64,000 nt of DNA from Pyxidicoccus xibeiensis (GCF_024198175.1 NZ_JAJVKV010000007.1:124001-188000), one strand, 5' to 3'; numbered from the stretch's first letter, positions 41,423-51,266 are shown. Notes: generated by a model from the sequence alone, not told the origin. Numbers and translations are program-made.

Positions 41423-42946
41423 ATGGACGCCGGATGGCAGCAGGTGGCGCGGCTGGTGCTCGCGCTCGGCGGGGTGGCCGCGCTCGTGCTCGGGCGGCGC
41501 CTCCGGGAGCGCCTGGCGAGGAGGCTCTTCCTGGGGCTGGGGCTCCTGGGCGCCTTCGCCTACGCCAACTTCGGCACGCTGCATGGGGGCCGGTTCCTGC
41601 ACGTCTGGGATGCGTTCCACTACTACGTGGGCGCGAAGTACTTCCCGGAGCTCGGCTACCAGCGGCTGTACGTGTGCACGGCCCAGGCGGACCTGGAGGC
41701 CGGCGTCCCCGGCGTGGTGACGCGGCCCATGAGGGACCTCGCCACCAACCAGCGCATCCGCGTCTACGAGGCCCCCGGCGGTGCCGAGGCGTGCAAGGCC
41801 CACTTCGCGCCCGAGCGCTGGGCGGCCTTCACCCACGACGTGGCCTTCTTCCGTGAGCAGGTGGACCTCGCGAAGTGGGGGCACATCCAGGTGGACCACG
41901 GCTACAACGCCACCCCCGCGTGGACGTGGGTGGGCCACCGCCTGGCGAACCTGGCCCCTGCCTCCCGTTGGCAGCTCACGCTCTGGGCGCTGCTGGACCC
42001 CCTGCTGCTGCTCGGCGCGGCGCTGTGCCTCGCCCGGGTCTTCGGCGCCGAGGTGGCGGCGCTCTTCCTGCTGGTGCTCGGCACCTGGTTCCCCGGCAGC
42101 TTCCTCTGGGTCGGTGGGGCCCTGCTGCGGATGGACTGGCTGTTCCTGTCCGTCCTCGGCGGCTGCCTCCTGCGGCGTTCCCACCCGGTGCTCGCCGGAG
42201 TGGCCGTCGCCCTGGCGGCCGCGTCACGGCTGTTCCCCGTGCTGCTGTTCGCGGGGCCCCTGCTCGCCATGCTCGCCCGGGGCCGCCGCGACGCCGCCTC
42301 GGTCCGCTTCCTCGGGAGTGGGGCGCTGACGCTCGTGGCCGTGACCCTGCTCCTCACGGCCTCGGCGGCGGGACGCCAGACGTTCCAGGGCTTCGTGCGG
42401 AACACCGCGAAGCACGCCGACACGCCCCTCACCAACCACATGGGGCTGCGGACGCTGCTGTCCTTCCGCATCGGCGAGTCCGCGGCGGCGCTGAAGGAGT
42501 CGGGAGCGTCGAACAGCTGGCGGGGCTTCAAGGAACAGCGCCGTGCCAATGCGAGACAGGCCCGCCCCCTCCATTGGGCCCTGGTCGCGGGTGCCGTCCT
42601 GGCGCTCTTCGCCGCCTTCCGGCGCCGGGAGGTCGAGCCCTGGGAGTCGCTGTCGCTCTGCTGGCTGTTCGTCCCGCTGCTGCTGGAGCTGACGAGCTAC
42701 TACTTCGTCTTCGTCGTCGCGCTCGCGCCCCTCGCCGCGAGGAACCGCACGTGTGGCTTCCTCCTGCTCGGCCTGTGCGCGGGCTCACAGCTGCTGGCGA
42801 CGACCGGGCTCCCCGAGGACCTGCTCTACGTGGCGCAGAGCGCGTGGCTGCTCGCCTTCGTCGCCTTCGCGCTCTCCCAGGCCCGGAAGGACGAGACGTC
42901 CGCGGACGCTCCGCGGGAAGTCGTGGCGGGCGGCGTGGCCGCCTGA
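41423..42946 (+). CDS. GT-C-like polytopic membrane protein
   Basis: 507 residues, about ten helices. GRFLHVWDAFHYYVGAKYF near the N-terminus, with acidic residue after the first helix, and ASRLFPVLLFAGPLLAML are reminiscent of GT-C/GT87-type glycosyltransferases that use polyprenol-linked sugars. It starts two bases after the HTTM stop codon. The operon (secreted protein, anchor protein, HTTM, GT-C-like) may add a lipid- or sugar-linked modification to an exported protein; this is inference. Confidence 0.72.
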   Translation: MDAGWQQVARLVLALGGVAALVLGRRLRERLARRLFLGLGLLGAFAYANFGTLHGGRFLHVWDAFHYYVGAKYFPELGYQRLYVCTAQADLEAGVPGVVTRPMRDLATNQRIRVYEAPGGAEACKAHFAPERWAAFTHDVAFFREQVDLAKWGHIQVDHGYNATPAWTWVGHRLANLAPASRWQLTLWALLDPLLLLGAALCLARVFGAEVAALFLLVLGTWFPGSFLWVGGALLRMDWLFLSVLGGCLLRRSHPVLAGVAVALAAASRLFPVLLFAGPLLAMLARGRRDAASVRFLGSGALTLVAVTLLLTASAAGRQTFQGFVRNTAKHADTPLTNHMGLRTLLSFRIGESAAALKESGASNSWRGFKEQRRANARQARPLHWALVAGAVLALFAAFRRREVEPWESLSLCWLFVPLLLELTSYYFVFVVALAPLAARNRTCGFLLLGLCAGSQLLATTGLPEDLLYVAQSAWLLAFVAFALSQARKDETSADAPREVVAGGVAA

Positions 42947-42958
42947 CCGGGCGCTGCC

Positions 42959-43606
42959 CTACTCCTTGTCCCCGTCCCCGCGCTTGTCCTCGAAGTGGAC
43001 GAAGTCGATGAGGAAGGTGGCGGCCACCACCAGCGGGCGCAGGCGCGCATCCCGGGTGGGGCCGTCGAACCGGACGCCGAAGTTGTCCGCGTCCGTGAAC
43101 AGCTCCTTGCCGAAGCCGCTCCACCGCTTGGCGATGGTTCCCACCTCGCGGCCGCCCTCCTCCACCACGAAGGTCCACGGGCGGAACAGGGGCCCGCGCA
43201 GGTGCGCCAGCTCCTCGCCGTTGGGGCCGACGACGTCATAGCCACGGGTGAAGAAGCGGAAGCGCTGCCGCACGCTGCCCAGGGGCCGGCCATCGCCGTC
43301 CTCCACGTCCAGCCGAGACAGCCAGAAGCGCCAGGGCCGCCGCAGCCGCAGCACCGTGGCACCGCCAGGTGACTTGAGCTCCATGGTGAAGGGCCGCTTC
43401 GCCTTGAAGAAGCCTCGCAGCAGGAAGAGGCCGAACCCGCTGCCCACCTCGCCTGCGTAGAAGAGCGTCTCCCCGGAGTCGCCCACCACCTGGTAGCGAT
43501 TGCGCCCCTCGAAGCCGGTGAGGATTTCGCCCCACTCCTTCACCTGGCGCACGCGCAGCGCCTGCTGGTGGAGCAAGGGGACAAGGGCGGTGGAGTCAGC
43601 GGGCAT
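42959..43606 (-). CDS. Scramblase-family (LOR fold) protein
   Basis: 215 residues from ATG 43606. The 12-stranded barrel pattern of the phospholipid scramblase/tubby-like fold is visible (RNRYQVVGDSGETLFYAGE, RPFTMELKSPGGATVLRLRRP, YDVVGPNGEEL, DADNFGVRFDG). The C-terminal hydrophobic helix LRPLVVAATFLIDFVHF is the conserved buried helix of the fold. Bacterial members have unknown functions. The gene converges with the GT-C-like gene and is divergent from the kinase gene. Confidence 0.82.
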   Translation of the reverse strand: MPADSTALVPLLHQQALRVRQVKEWGEILTGFEGRNRYQVVGDSGETLFYAGEVGSGFGLFLLRGFFKAKRPFTMELKSPGGATVLRLRRPWRFWLSRLDVEDGDGRPLGSVRQRFRFFTRGYDVVGPNGEELAHLRGPLFRPWTFVVEEGGREVGTIAKRWSGFGKELFTDADNFGVRFDGPTRDARLRPLVVAATFLIDFVHFEDKRGDGDKE

Positions 43607-43707
43607 GGACACCTCTGGAGCCGTCGGGGCCTGGAACCTACTTACACGTGACACTCCTGGCCAAGGACTCTGGATTTTCCAGTTCTGAGGTAAAGTCCGG
43701 ACCTGCA

Positions 43708-46140
43708 ATGGCCTTGCAACCCGGAGACAGGTTCGGCCGATACGAGCTGGTGTCCTGGCTCGGTCGGGGGGGAATGGCGGAGACGTGGCGCGCCCGGCTG
43801 ATGGGCGACGCTGGCGTCACCAAGCCCGTCCTCATCAAGAAGGTCCTCCCCGAGTTCGCCGGGGATGAGGCCTTCATTTCCATGTTCATCAGCGAGGCCC
43901 GCATCTCCGCCACGCTGTCGCATGGCAACGTGGCCCAGGTCTTCGACTTCGGCCGCGTGGAGGGCGACTACTTCCTGGCCATGGAGTACGTGGACGGCCA
44001 TCCCCTGCACCGCATCATGAAGCGCGCGGCGCGCTCCGGCCTGGTGCCCCTGCCCATTCCGCTGGCCACCTTCATCGCCCTGGAGATGTGCCGGGGGCTG
44101 CACTACGCCCACACGCGCACCGACGACAAGGGCGCCCCGCTGGCCATCGTCCACCGCGACATCTCGCCGGACAACGTCCTGGTCAGCTACGAGGGACAGG
44201 TCAAGATTGTCGACTTCGGCATCGCCAAGGCGCGCTCGCTGCGCACCTTCGACACCGAGCCAGGGGTGGTGAAGGGCAAGTACCTGTTCTTCTCCCCGGA
44301 GCAGGCGCGGGGCAAGAACGTGGACGCGCGCACCGACGTCTGGGCCACCGGCCTGGTGCTGTATGAGCTGCTCTGTGGTCAGCGGCCCCTGTCCGGCCCG
44401 CCGCACACGGTGATGATGCGGATGGCGAGCGGCGACTTCCCGGCCCCGCGAGAGCTGCGCAAGGACCTGCCCGCCGAGTTGAATGACATCGTCATGCGCG
44501 CGCTGGCGGTGGACCTCGCCGGGCGCTTCGAGTCCAGTGACGCCTTCGGCGATGCGCTGGCGGGGTTCCACTACAGCCTCACGCCCCGCTTCTCCTCCAT
44601 GAACCTGGCGCACCTGCTCCGCGAGCTGTTCCGGCAGGAGCTGTCCCAGGAAGGCCGGGAGCTTCCGGTGCCACCCGCGTTCCAGGAGGAGCTGGTGCGC
44701 TGGCGCAACACCGCCATCAAGCCTGCTCCGCCGATGGCGCGGGAGGAGCACGTTGCCACGCCCACGCCACGGCCCGCGCGGCGAACGGCGGTCGGTCGCT
44801 CCCCGCCGCCGCCGACAGAACCCGAGACGAGGCCAGCGCCTGCGGTCGCAGCTTCCTCTTCTCACAAGCCCCTTGTCATGGGAGCCGCTGCAGCGCTGGC
44901 GATGAGCACCGTCGTAGGCCTGCTGGCCTTCAAGCAGCCCTCCACCGAGAAATACGACCCATCGCCGATGCGCCCGGTCAAGACGGGGCTGGAGCTGGCT
45001 CCCGAATTCCCAGCAGCCCAGACGTCCAGGGAGCCCTCCCCGGGTGAGACACCGCGCGTGAGCGCGGCCCCGAAGCAGGAGGTATCCGCGACATCGCCCC
45101 CCGGTCCGCTTCGGCTCGACGCTCAGCGGCATGTCATCCTGCTGTCGCCAGACTTCATCGCCTTCTCGGGCCTGTCACCGACCACGACCTACACCATCAA
45201 CGAGCTCTCCCACGAGGAGACACCGGAGCCCCGGTTCATCAAGGAGCCCGGTTCCTCGACGAGGCCACGGATTTTCTTCCTGCTCTCGGGTCACGCGGTG
45301 TCTCCCGCTGGGACCCTCGGAGAGGTCTCTCAGGAAGGCCTGGACTTCCGAGGCGCGCCAGCCATCTCCTTCTTCACGCTAGGCCCACCTTCTCCACCCG
45401 ATACCGCCATACGGAACATCCAGCTCCTCAGCGCGAAGGTGGGCTCGGAAAGGCTGTTCGCCTTCCGCCCGCCGTCGAGGATTGCCTCCGTCGAGAACGC
45501 GGCCCTGCTGAAGGGGCTGAGTCCTTCCACGGTCTACGCCCTGACGCTGGCCCCCCTCGGCGAGGGGGCCTTCCTCCGTGGACAGTCGCGCGGCCCAGGG
45601 CGTCAGGTTGCCTGTATCCAATGGAGCACTCCTGAATCCTCGGGAGCCAATGTCTCGGGCTGGCCGATGGTCTTCCTTCTGGAACAGGGAGCGCCGGTGC
45701 TCGTGAAGGGAATCGACGCGCTGAAGTGCGGCTTCGTCGATGATGACCCCTCGGACAACCGGGGCTCGATGCTTCTGGAGGTCCATGCGCATGTGCGCTC
45801 GGTGCAGCCCCAACCCCGCCTGGAAGGCTCTGATGCCAGGCTCGCGCTGGCCCACCAGTCCCAACGGGAGTCACCCAGCCAGACGGGCGCCGATGGCAAT
45901 CTGCACAGGGCGCTTGTACACCTCAAGCAGCGCCAATACCCGGCAGCCATCGCCGAGGCTCACGCGTGCCTCAAACTCGAGCCAACCCATGCCGACTGCC
46001 TCGTCTACCTGGGCGCGGCATATGCCAGGCACGGAAACAGCGAAGAGTCCGCGAGGTACTACCGGCGATTCAGCACACTCCACCCGAATCACCCGAAGGC
46101 CGCCACCGTACGCTCGTTCCTGGAAAGCTACGACAACTAG
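43708..46140 (+). CDS. Ser/Thr protein kinase with membrane helix and C-terminal TPR
   Basis: 810 residues. The kinase domain (about 10-285) has the glycine loop GRGGMAETW, the Lys in VLIKKV, HRDISPDNVL, DFG in IVDFGIAKA and SPEQARG, so it should be active. A Pro-rich linker leads to one membrane helix (about 390-412, LVMGAAAALAMSTVVGLLAF). The outer part holds beta-rich segments and a C-terminal TPR pair (LHRALVHLKQRQYPAAIAEA, CLVYLGAAYARHG). The start is the ATG giving MALQPGDRFG; an upstream in-frame ATG is less likely. The domain order is common for myxobacterial eukaryote-like kinases. No substrate is suggested by the neighbours. Confidence 0.9.
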   Translation: MALQPGDRFGRYELVSWLGRGGMAETWRARLMGDAGVTKPVLIKKVLPEFAGDEAFISMFISEARISATLSHGNVAQVFDFGRVEGDYFLAMEYVDGHPLHRIMKRAARSGLVPLPIPLATFIALEMCRGLHYAHTRTDDKGAPLAIVHRDISPDNVLVSYEGQVKIVDFGIAKARSLRTFDTEPGVVKGKYLFFSPEQARGKNVDARTDVWATGLVLYELLCGQRPLSGPPHTVMMRMASGDFPAPRELRKDLPAELNDIVMRALAVDLAGRFESSDAFGDALAGFHYSLTPRFSSMNLAHLLRELFRQELSQEGRELPVPPAFQEELVRWRNTAIKPAPPMAREEHVATPTPRPARRTAVGRSPPPPTEPETRPAPAVAASSSHKPLVMGAAAALAMSTVVGLLAFKQPSTEKYDPSPMRPVKTGLELAPEFPAAQTSREPSPGETPRVSAAPKQEVSATSPPGPLRLDAQRHVILLSPDFIAFSGLSPTTTYTINELSHEETPEPRFIKEPGSSTRPRIFFLLSGHAVSPAGTLGEVSQEGLDFRGAPAISFFTLGPPSPPDTAIRNIQLLSAKVGSERLFAFRPPSRIASVENAALLKGLSPSTVYALTLAPLGEGAFLRGQSRGPGRQVACIQWSTPESSGANVSGWPMVFLLEQGAPVLVKGIDALKCGFVDDDPSDNRGSMLLEVHAHVRSVQPQPRLEGSDARLALAHQSQRESPSQTGADGNLHRALVHLKQRQYPAAIAEAHACLKLEPTHADCLVYLGAAYARHGNSEESARYYRRFSTLHPNHPKAATVRSFLESYDN

Positions 46141-46167
46141 GAGCTCGGCACAGAGGTCGTGAAGGGT

Positions 46168-46195
46168 TCAGGCGGCTGCGGTGAGCACCGCCTGA
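46168..46195. terminator. Hairpin after the Ser/Thr kinase gene
   Basis: TCAGGCGG and CCGCCTGA form an 8-bp stem 28 bases after the kinase stop codon, in a gap between convergent genes. No T-run on either side. Confidence 0.4.
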
Positions 46196-46292
46196 GCCTG
46201 GGGATATGCCCGCCCGAATCGGGTGCTGGCGGTTGAGCGCGCCGATTTCGATTTCCAACGGCCCCCTGCCCTGGGCGAGCCCGTCCCCTCGA

Positions 46293-46529
46293 CTACATGC
46301 AGGTGTTCTCGCAAACGCCCAGGATACAGGTCCAGCAGGGGCCGTAGCACCCAGGGCGACAGGCGGCCACGGACGGCTCGCCTTCCGACGACGTCAGCTC
46401 CTGCGACACGGCCGCCACGGTGATGTCCTCGGCCTCGACACTGGCGGAGGTATGAAACCCTCCCAGGCCCAGCGCGGAAAGCCCCACCACGAGCAACATC
46501 GACCGCCGGAACATTCGCTTCGTGAACAT
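46293..46529 (-). CDS. Small secreted cysteine-rich peptide (78 aa)
   Basis: AAAGGAGA precedes the ATG. A signal-type N-terminus (MFTKRMFRRSMLLVVGLSALGLGG) is followed by a short spacer (EDITVAAVSQELTSSEG) and a C-terminal block with six cysteines: CRPGCYGPCWTCILGVCENTC. Several unrelated exported myxobacterial peptides have a similar SQEL pro-region, which may be cut after export. The cysteine block could form three disulfides or bind metal. It does not carry the RGG leader of the peptide cluster. Function unknown. Confidence 0.72.
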   Translation of the reverse strand: MFTKRMFRRSMLLVVGLSALGLGGFHTSASVEAEDITVAAVSQELTSSEGEPSVAACRPGCYGPCWTCILGVCENTCM

Positions 46530-46678
46530 CCGTGTCTCCTTTGTTTGAGCCTGACGAGGCCGGCCCATCCTGTCACACCACCAGTGAAATCCGGAAGGTC
46601 CAGCTTTCCTCACCGCCATGTGCCCGCGGGTGTCGAGCGAGCCAGGTCCCCTTCGGCCTATGCTCTTCGCCTCCAGCC

Positions 46679-47869
46679 ATGACTCGTCGAAACCTGTTAC
46701 TCGGGCTCTGTGCGTCGGTGGTGGCGTGCAGGGCGCCCTGGCGCTCAGCGGAAGGAAGCGCCGACGCGGGGGTGCCCGCCGCCGCGTGGGTGAGCGTGCC
46801 GGCCTCCGACTCGCGCCTGCAGTATACCGGCCGGAGGTACACCTCGGACGCGGGGGTGGTCTTCTCCCACCCGGGCGTGACGATTCGCGCGCGGTTCCAG
46901 GGCGACGCGGTGCGGATGCGGCTCAACGACTTCGGCCTCGGCGGTGACGTCGGGACGAACTACTTCGACGTGCGCATCGACGGAGGGCCACCGACGCAGC
47001 TCGCCGTGCATAGCGGCCAGACCACCTACCCGCTCGCCACCGGACTGGCGGAGGGACTGCACACGGTGGAAATCGTCAAGCGCACGGAGTCCTCCGTAGG
47101 TCATAGCGAGCTCGTGGCGCTGGAGGTCCATGGCGAGCTCCGGGACCCGCCTCCCCGCCCCAGCCTGAGGATGGAGTTCGTCGGCGACTCCATCACCTGT
47201 GGCTACGGCACCGACGTCTCGCTCATCCCAGAGTCGCCGTCCTGGCGGGCGCCGACCTTCCAGTCGAAGCACGAGAACCCCACGCGGAGCTATGGCTGGC
47301 TCACGGCCAGACACCTGGGCGCGGAGTTCGTGGCCGTCTGTCATTCGGGCCATGGGCTGTACCGCAACCTGGACATGACGACGTCGCAGCTGCTGCCCGC
47401 GCTCTACGAGCTCTCGGTACCGGGACACCCCGTTGCATGGGACTTCTCGCGGTACTCACCCGACGTGATTGTCATCAACGTCGGCACCAACGACGTCCTC
47501 GCGGGGAGCGGCACCTCCGAGTTCCTTCCCGACGAGACGGCTTTCAAGACGGCCTACCGGAAGTTCCTCGCGCGGCTTCGCGAGCTGCACCCCCGGGCCC
47601 ATCTCGTCTGCACGCTCGGCAGCATGACGGACGGCTTCAAGCAGCACGAGCAGGGTGGCACGGCAGACGCGGTGCATGTCGGCGAATGGGTCACCCAGCT
47701 CGTGGAGGAGCGCAACCGCGAGGGGGATGCCCGGGTCTACCGCCACCTGATGGCCGTGCAGAATCCCGGAGCCGAGGGCGTCGGCGAGGACTGGCACCCG
47801 TCGGCGGCCACGCACCAGAAGATGGCGGAGGCGTTGAGCCGGTTCCTCCAGGACACCGTGCTCCGCTGA
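46679..47869 (+). CDS. Secreted SGNH esterase, carbohydrate esterase family 2-like
   Basis: 396 residues. A lipoprotein-type N-terminus (LLLGLCASVVAC) is followed by a beta-sandwich domain (about 40-160) and an SGNH hydrolase domain. The latter has Ser in EFVGDSITCGYG, Gly in CHSGHGL, Asn in VGTND and Asp/His in DWHPSA. The two-domain plan with an N-terminal jelly roll is that of CE2 deacetylases, which remove acetyl groups from plant polysaccharides. It is probably anchored to the cell surface. Confidence 0.87.
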   Translation: MTRRNLLLGLCASVVACRAPWRSAEGSADAGVPAAAWVSVPASDSRLQYTGRRYTSDAGVVFSHPGVTIRARFQGDAVRMRLNDFGLGGDVGTNYFDVRIDGGPPTQLAVHSGQTTYPLATGLAEGLHTVEIVKRTESSVGHSELVALEVHGELRDPPPRPSLRMEFVGDSITCGYGTDVSLIPESPSWRAPTFQSKHENPTRSYGWLTARHLGAEFVAVCHSGHGLYRNLDMTTSQLLPALYELSVPGHPVAWDFSRYSPDVIVINVGTNDVLAGSGTSEFLPDETAFKTAYRKFLARLRELHPRAHLVCTLGSMTDGFKQHEQGGTADAVHVGEWVTQLVEERNREGDARVYRHLMAVQNPGAEGVGEDWHPSAATHQKMAEALSRFLQDTVLR

Positions 47870-48070
47870 TGCGCCTTGCGCCCGGGCCGGGCGCGCGCGT
47901 CGTCTCCCATTGGCTCCAGTGCCTCCTGGCCTGGCGCGTGCGGGCAGGCGGCAGGCGCCCGTCCGGTCTGCGTGTCGGGTAGGGAGACTCGGAGCCCCCG
48001 CTGTGCGGGGTCCTTCAGTGCTCGCAGACCATCCCCACCTTTCCTCTGATGGCGGCCTCAGGGAGGGCCC

Positions 48071-49687
48071 ATGTACCCGGTCCCCGAGAATGAGCAGGAG
48101 CGGCTGCGCGTGCTGCGCAGCTTCGCGAGGCTCGGCCACGGACCGGAGCAGGAGTTCGAGGCCGCCGCCGCGCTCGCCGCGCAGCTGTGCAACATGCCCA
48201 TCGGCATCGTCTCGGTGATGGAGGAGGACCGCGAGTGGTTCAAGGGGCGCGTGGGCGTGAACCTGCTCAGCGTGGAGCGGGCCGACTCCTTCTGCACCTA
48301 CGTGCTGGCGGAGGACGCGGAGGTCATCATCCCGGACGCCCTCCTGGACGAGCGCTTCGCGCACAACCGCTTCGTGGTGCACCCGCCCTTCGTGCGCTCC
48401 TACGCGGGCTTCCCCCTGCGCAGCCGGGAGGGCGCGGTGGTGGGCACGCTGTGCGTGCTGGACCACGCTCCGCGCACGCTCAGCCCGGGCCAGCGCGAGG
48501 CGCTGCGCGCGCTCGCGCGCCAGGTGTCCGCCCAGATGGAGCTCAAGCGGAGCGCGGCGGAGCTCGCACGCCGCGAGCTGGTGCGGGCCGACTCGGAGCA
48601 GGTGCAGGAGGAGCTCATCCGGCTGCTGGTGGCGCAGAGCAGCGACGGCTTCATCGTGGCGGACGAGCACGGCGTCCTGCGGCTCTTCAACCCGGAGGCC
48701 GAGCGCCAGCACGGCGTGTCGCGTGACGCGCTCTTCCACACCCGCTGGCCAGAGGTGCTGGGCTTCACCACGGCCTCGGGTGACCCGATGCCCAGCGGGG
48801 ACGCGCCGCTGGCCCGTGCGCTCGCCGGCGAGCAGGTGCGCGACAGCGAGTGGGCGGTGCGCCGCCGCGACGGCAGCATCCGCCTGCTCAACGGCACCGC
48901 CACCCCGCTGCACCATCCGGATGGCCGCCTCGCCGGCGCGGTGCTCATCACCCGCGACATCACCGAGCAGCGGCGCACGGAGCAGGCGCTGCAGGAAGCC
49001 GTGCGGATGCGCGAGGAGTTCCTCTCCATCGCGAGCCACGAGCTGCGCACGCCCCTGGCCACGCTCTCGCTGCAGGCGACCAGCCTGCTGCGCGCCTTCC
49101 AGGCCCCGCCGGAGCTGCGGGTGCCTGAGGCGCGGATGCTGAAGAGGGCGGAGAGCCTCAAGCGCCAGGTGGCCCGGCTCGAGGCGCTGGTGAGCGGGCT
49201 GCTGGATGTGTCGCGGCTGACGAGCGGGAAGCTGGAGCTGCAGCCCGAGGAGGTGGACCTGCGCCAGCTCGCGGAGGACCTGGTGGAGCGGTTCTCGGAG
49301 ACGGCGGAGGGGCCAGCGCGCCTGCGGCTGGACGCCCCGCTGCCGGTGGTGGGCCACTGGGACCGGCTGCGCCTGGAGCAGGTGCTGACGAACCTGGTCA
49401 CCAATGCGCTGCGCTACGGGCGCGACCGCCCCGTGGAGGTGCGCGTGGAGGGCACGCCGGCGGTGGCGCGGCTGCAGGTGCGCGACGAGGGCATCGGCAT
49501 CGCGGAGGAGGCGCAGGAGCGCATCTTCGGGCGCTTCGAGCGCGCGGCCTCGGGGCGCAACTACGGCGGGCTCGGCCTGGGGCTGTGGCTCACCCGCCAG
49601 TTGGTGGAGGCGATGCAGGGCAGTGTGAGCGTGCGGAGCCGCCCGGGCGAGGGCTCCACCTTCACGGTGGAGCTCCCCAGGCACTGA
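48071..49687 (+). CDS. GAF-PAS sensor histidine kinase
   Basis: 538 residues, no membrane helix, so cytosolic. A GAF domain (about 5-170: FCTYVLAEDAEVIIPDA, FPLRSREGAVVGTLCVLD), a PAS domain (about 185-300: SDGFIVADEHGVLRLFN) and a HisKA/HATPase core follow. The phosphorylated His is in SIASHELRTPL, the N box is LVTNALRYG, and the G boxes are DEGIGI and GLGLGLWL. There is no receiver domain and no response-regulator gene beside it, so it is an orphan kinase. GGGAGG precedes the ATG. Confidence 0.92.
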   Translation: MYPVPENEQERLRVLRSFARLGHGPEQEFEAAAALAAQLCNMPIGIVSVMEEDREWFKGRVGVNLLSVERADSFCTYVLAEDAEVIIPDALLDERFAHNRFVVHPPFVRSYAGFPLRSREGAVVGTLCVLDHAPRTLSPGQREALRALARQVSAQMELKRSAAELARRELVRADSEQVQEELIRLLVAQSSDGFIVADEHGVLRLFNPEAERQHGVSRDALFHTRWPEVLGFTTASGDPMPSGDAPLARALAGEQVRDSEWAVRRRDGSIRLLNGTATPLHHPDGRLAGAVLITRDITEQRRTEQALQEAVRMREEFLSIASHELRTPLATLSLQATSLLRAFQAPPELRVPEARMLKRAESLKRQVARLEALVSGLLDVSRLTSGKLELQPEEVDLRQLAEDLVERFSETAEGPARLRLDAPLPVVGHWDRLRLEQVLTNLVTNALRYGRDRPVEVRVEGTPAVARLQVRDEGIGIAEEAQERIFGRFERAASGRNYGGLGLGLWLTRQLVEAMQGSVSVRSRPGEGSTFTVELPRH

Positions 49688-49756
49688 GCTGCCGAGGCAC
49701 CGGGGGCCAGCGCCCCCTGAGCGCCATGGGCAGGAGGCGCGGGCGCAAGGCTCCGG

Positions 49757-51205
49757 TCAGAAGATGCCCTGGCCCGGGGTGAGGATGCGGTCCGGGTCGT
49801 AGCGCCGCTTCGCGTGCTCGAAGCGCTCCCAGTACGGGTGGAAGTGGCGGCGCCAGTCCGCGCGGCTCATCGGCACGGCGTCCACGGGGTAGAGCTTCCC
49901 GCCGACGGCGGTGAGCCGCTCGAAGATGGCGCGGTTCTTCTGCACCAGCGAGGCCACGTTCTCCGGCGTGGGAGGAATCGCGGTGCGCAGCAGCGAGAAG
50001 AGGAAGACGTGCCGCTCGTTGGGCGTGCGGAGGAAGGGCGCGGTCAGCTCGGAGGAGCGGAAGGGGTAGATGATGATGGGCCCCTGCCCCATGTCGGCCT
50101 CGGTCGTCTGGGACAACACCTCGGTGATGAACGACTCCGCGGCCCGGGCGGGGACGAACATGTCCAGCCACGGGTGGGGGAAGCCCCAGACGCCGAGCTG
50201 CTTGAGCAGCTCCACCAGCGGCGCGAGCCGGTTGGCGAAGTCGAAGTAGCTGCCGTCACTCACCTGCAGCGTCCCGGGCTGGAAGCCGAGGCCCGCGAGC
50301 AGCCGCGCGTCGTCCGGCTCCGCGCCCGGGTCGAAGTACTTCACCACCTCGAGCTGGTAGGCCCAGGCGCCATTGGAGCGGACGGCGAAGCCCTCGACGT
50401 AGTCGAAGCGGCACTCCTCGATGAGCCGGCGCTGGTCCTCCAGGAAGCGGTGGAGGTCGTTGTACAGGGCGGTGTACGTCCGCGCGCGGGCGGGGACCTC
50501 GACGAGCCGCACCCGGGCGCGGACGATGATGCCGAACTGGCCCAGCCCCGAGCGCACGGCGTCGAACAGGGGCCGCTCGCGCCAGCGCGAGCAGCGCACC
50601 AGCTCGCCCCGGCCGGTGACGACGTCCAGCTCCAGCACGTTGTCCACCTGGAGGCCCTCGCGGAACGCCTGCCCGCCGATGCCGCCCACCGACAGCGTCC
50701 CGCCGATGCTCAGCTCGATGTAGTCGGTGAGCACCGGAGGGCTGCGGCCGGAGGGCAGCGTGGCCTGGAGCAGCTGGTGCCACCGGACGCCAGCGTCCAC
50801 CCAGGCGCTGTCGTCACGGATTTCGTGGATGGTGGCCAGCGCGGACATGTCGATGACGATGCCCGCCTCCACCTGGGACTGGCCGAAGCTGCTGTGGCTC
50901 TCGCCGAGCCCGCGCGCGGCGGCAATCTTCAGGCCCTGGGCCCGCGCGAAGCGGACCATGGCCACGATGTCCTTCACCGAGCCCGGGACGAGCACCGCCC
51001 AGGGCGTGCGGTGGATGATGTGGCCGAAGTCGTCCGCCGCCGCGGTGCGCGACGCCGCGTCCACCAGCAGCTCGCCGTCCAGCGGCGGCAGGGGGACCGA
51101 GCCATGTTCCAGCGTGGAGGCCCAGCTCCGGCTCAGGGGGTTGAAGGCGGCCGCCACCAACGCGCCCTGAAGGAGTGCTCTCCGGGAGAGGAGTCGAGTT
51201 GTCAT
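49757..51205 (-). CDS. Tat-exported FAD-binding oxidase (cytokinin dehydrogenase-like)
   Basis: 482 residues from the ATG at 51205. The N-terminus LLSRRALLQGALVAAAF has the twin-arginine motif. An FAD-binding PCMH domain (about 60-235: ARGLGESHSSFGQS, IELSIGGTLSVGGIGGQAF) and a substrate-cap domain with YWERFEHAKRRYDPDRILTPGQGIF at the end are the plan of the cytokinin dehydrogenase/oxidase group. The usual covalent FAD histidine is probably in GESHSS. The natural substrate is unknown. It is divergent from an alpha/beta hydrolase. Confidence 0.87.
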   Translation of the reverse strand: MTTRLLSRRALLQGALVAAAFNPLSRSWASTLEHGSVPLPPLDGELLVDAASRTAAADDFGHIIHRTPWAVLVPGSVKDIVAMVRFARAQGLKIAAARGLGESHSSFGQSQVEAGIVIDMSALATIHEIRDDSAWVDAGVRWHQLLQATLPSGRSPPVLTDYIELSIGGTLSVGGIGGQAFREGLQVDNVLELDVVTGRGELVRCSRWRERPLFDAVRSGLGQFGIIVRARVRLVEVPARARTYTALYNDLHRFLEDQRRLIEECRFDYVEGFAVRSNGAWAYQLEVVKYFDPGAEPDDARLLAGLGFQPGTLQVSDGSYFDFANRLAPLVELLKQLGVWGFPHPWLDMFVPARAAESFITEVLSQTTEADMGQGPIIIYPFRSSELTAPFLRTPNERHVFLFSLLRTAIPPTPENVASLVQKNRAIFERLTAVGGKLYPVDAVPMSRADWRRHFHPYWERFEHAKRRYDPDRILTPGQGIF

Positions 51206-51266
51206 GGCTCCATCCTGAGCCCTCCTGCCGGACCGATTCCAGCTGCGGGGCGGCCGGGCCATTGCC

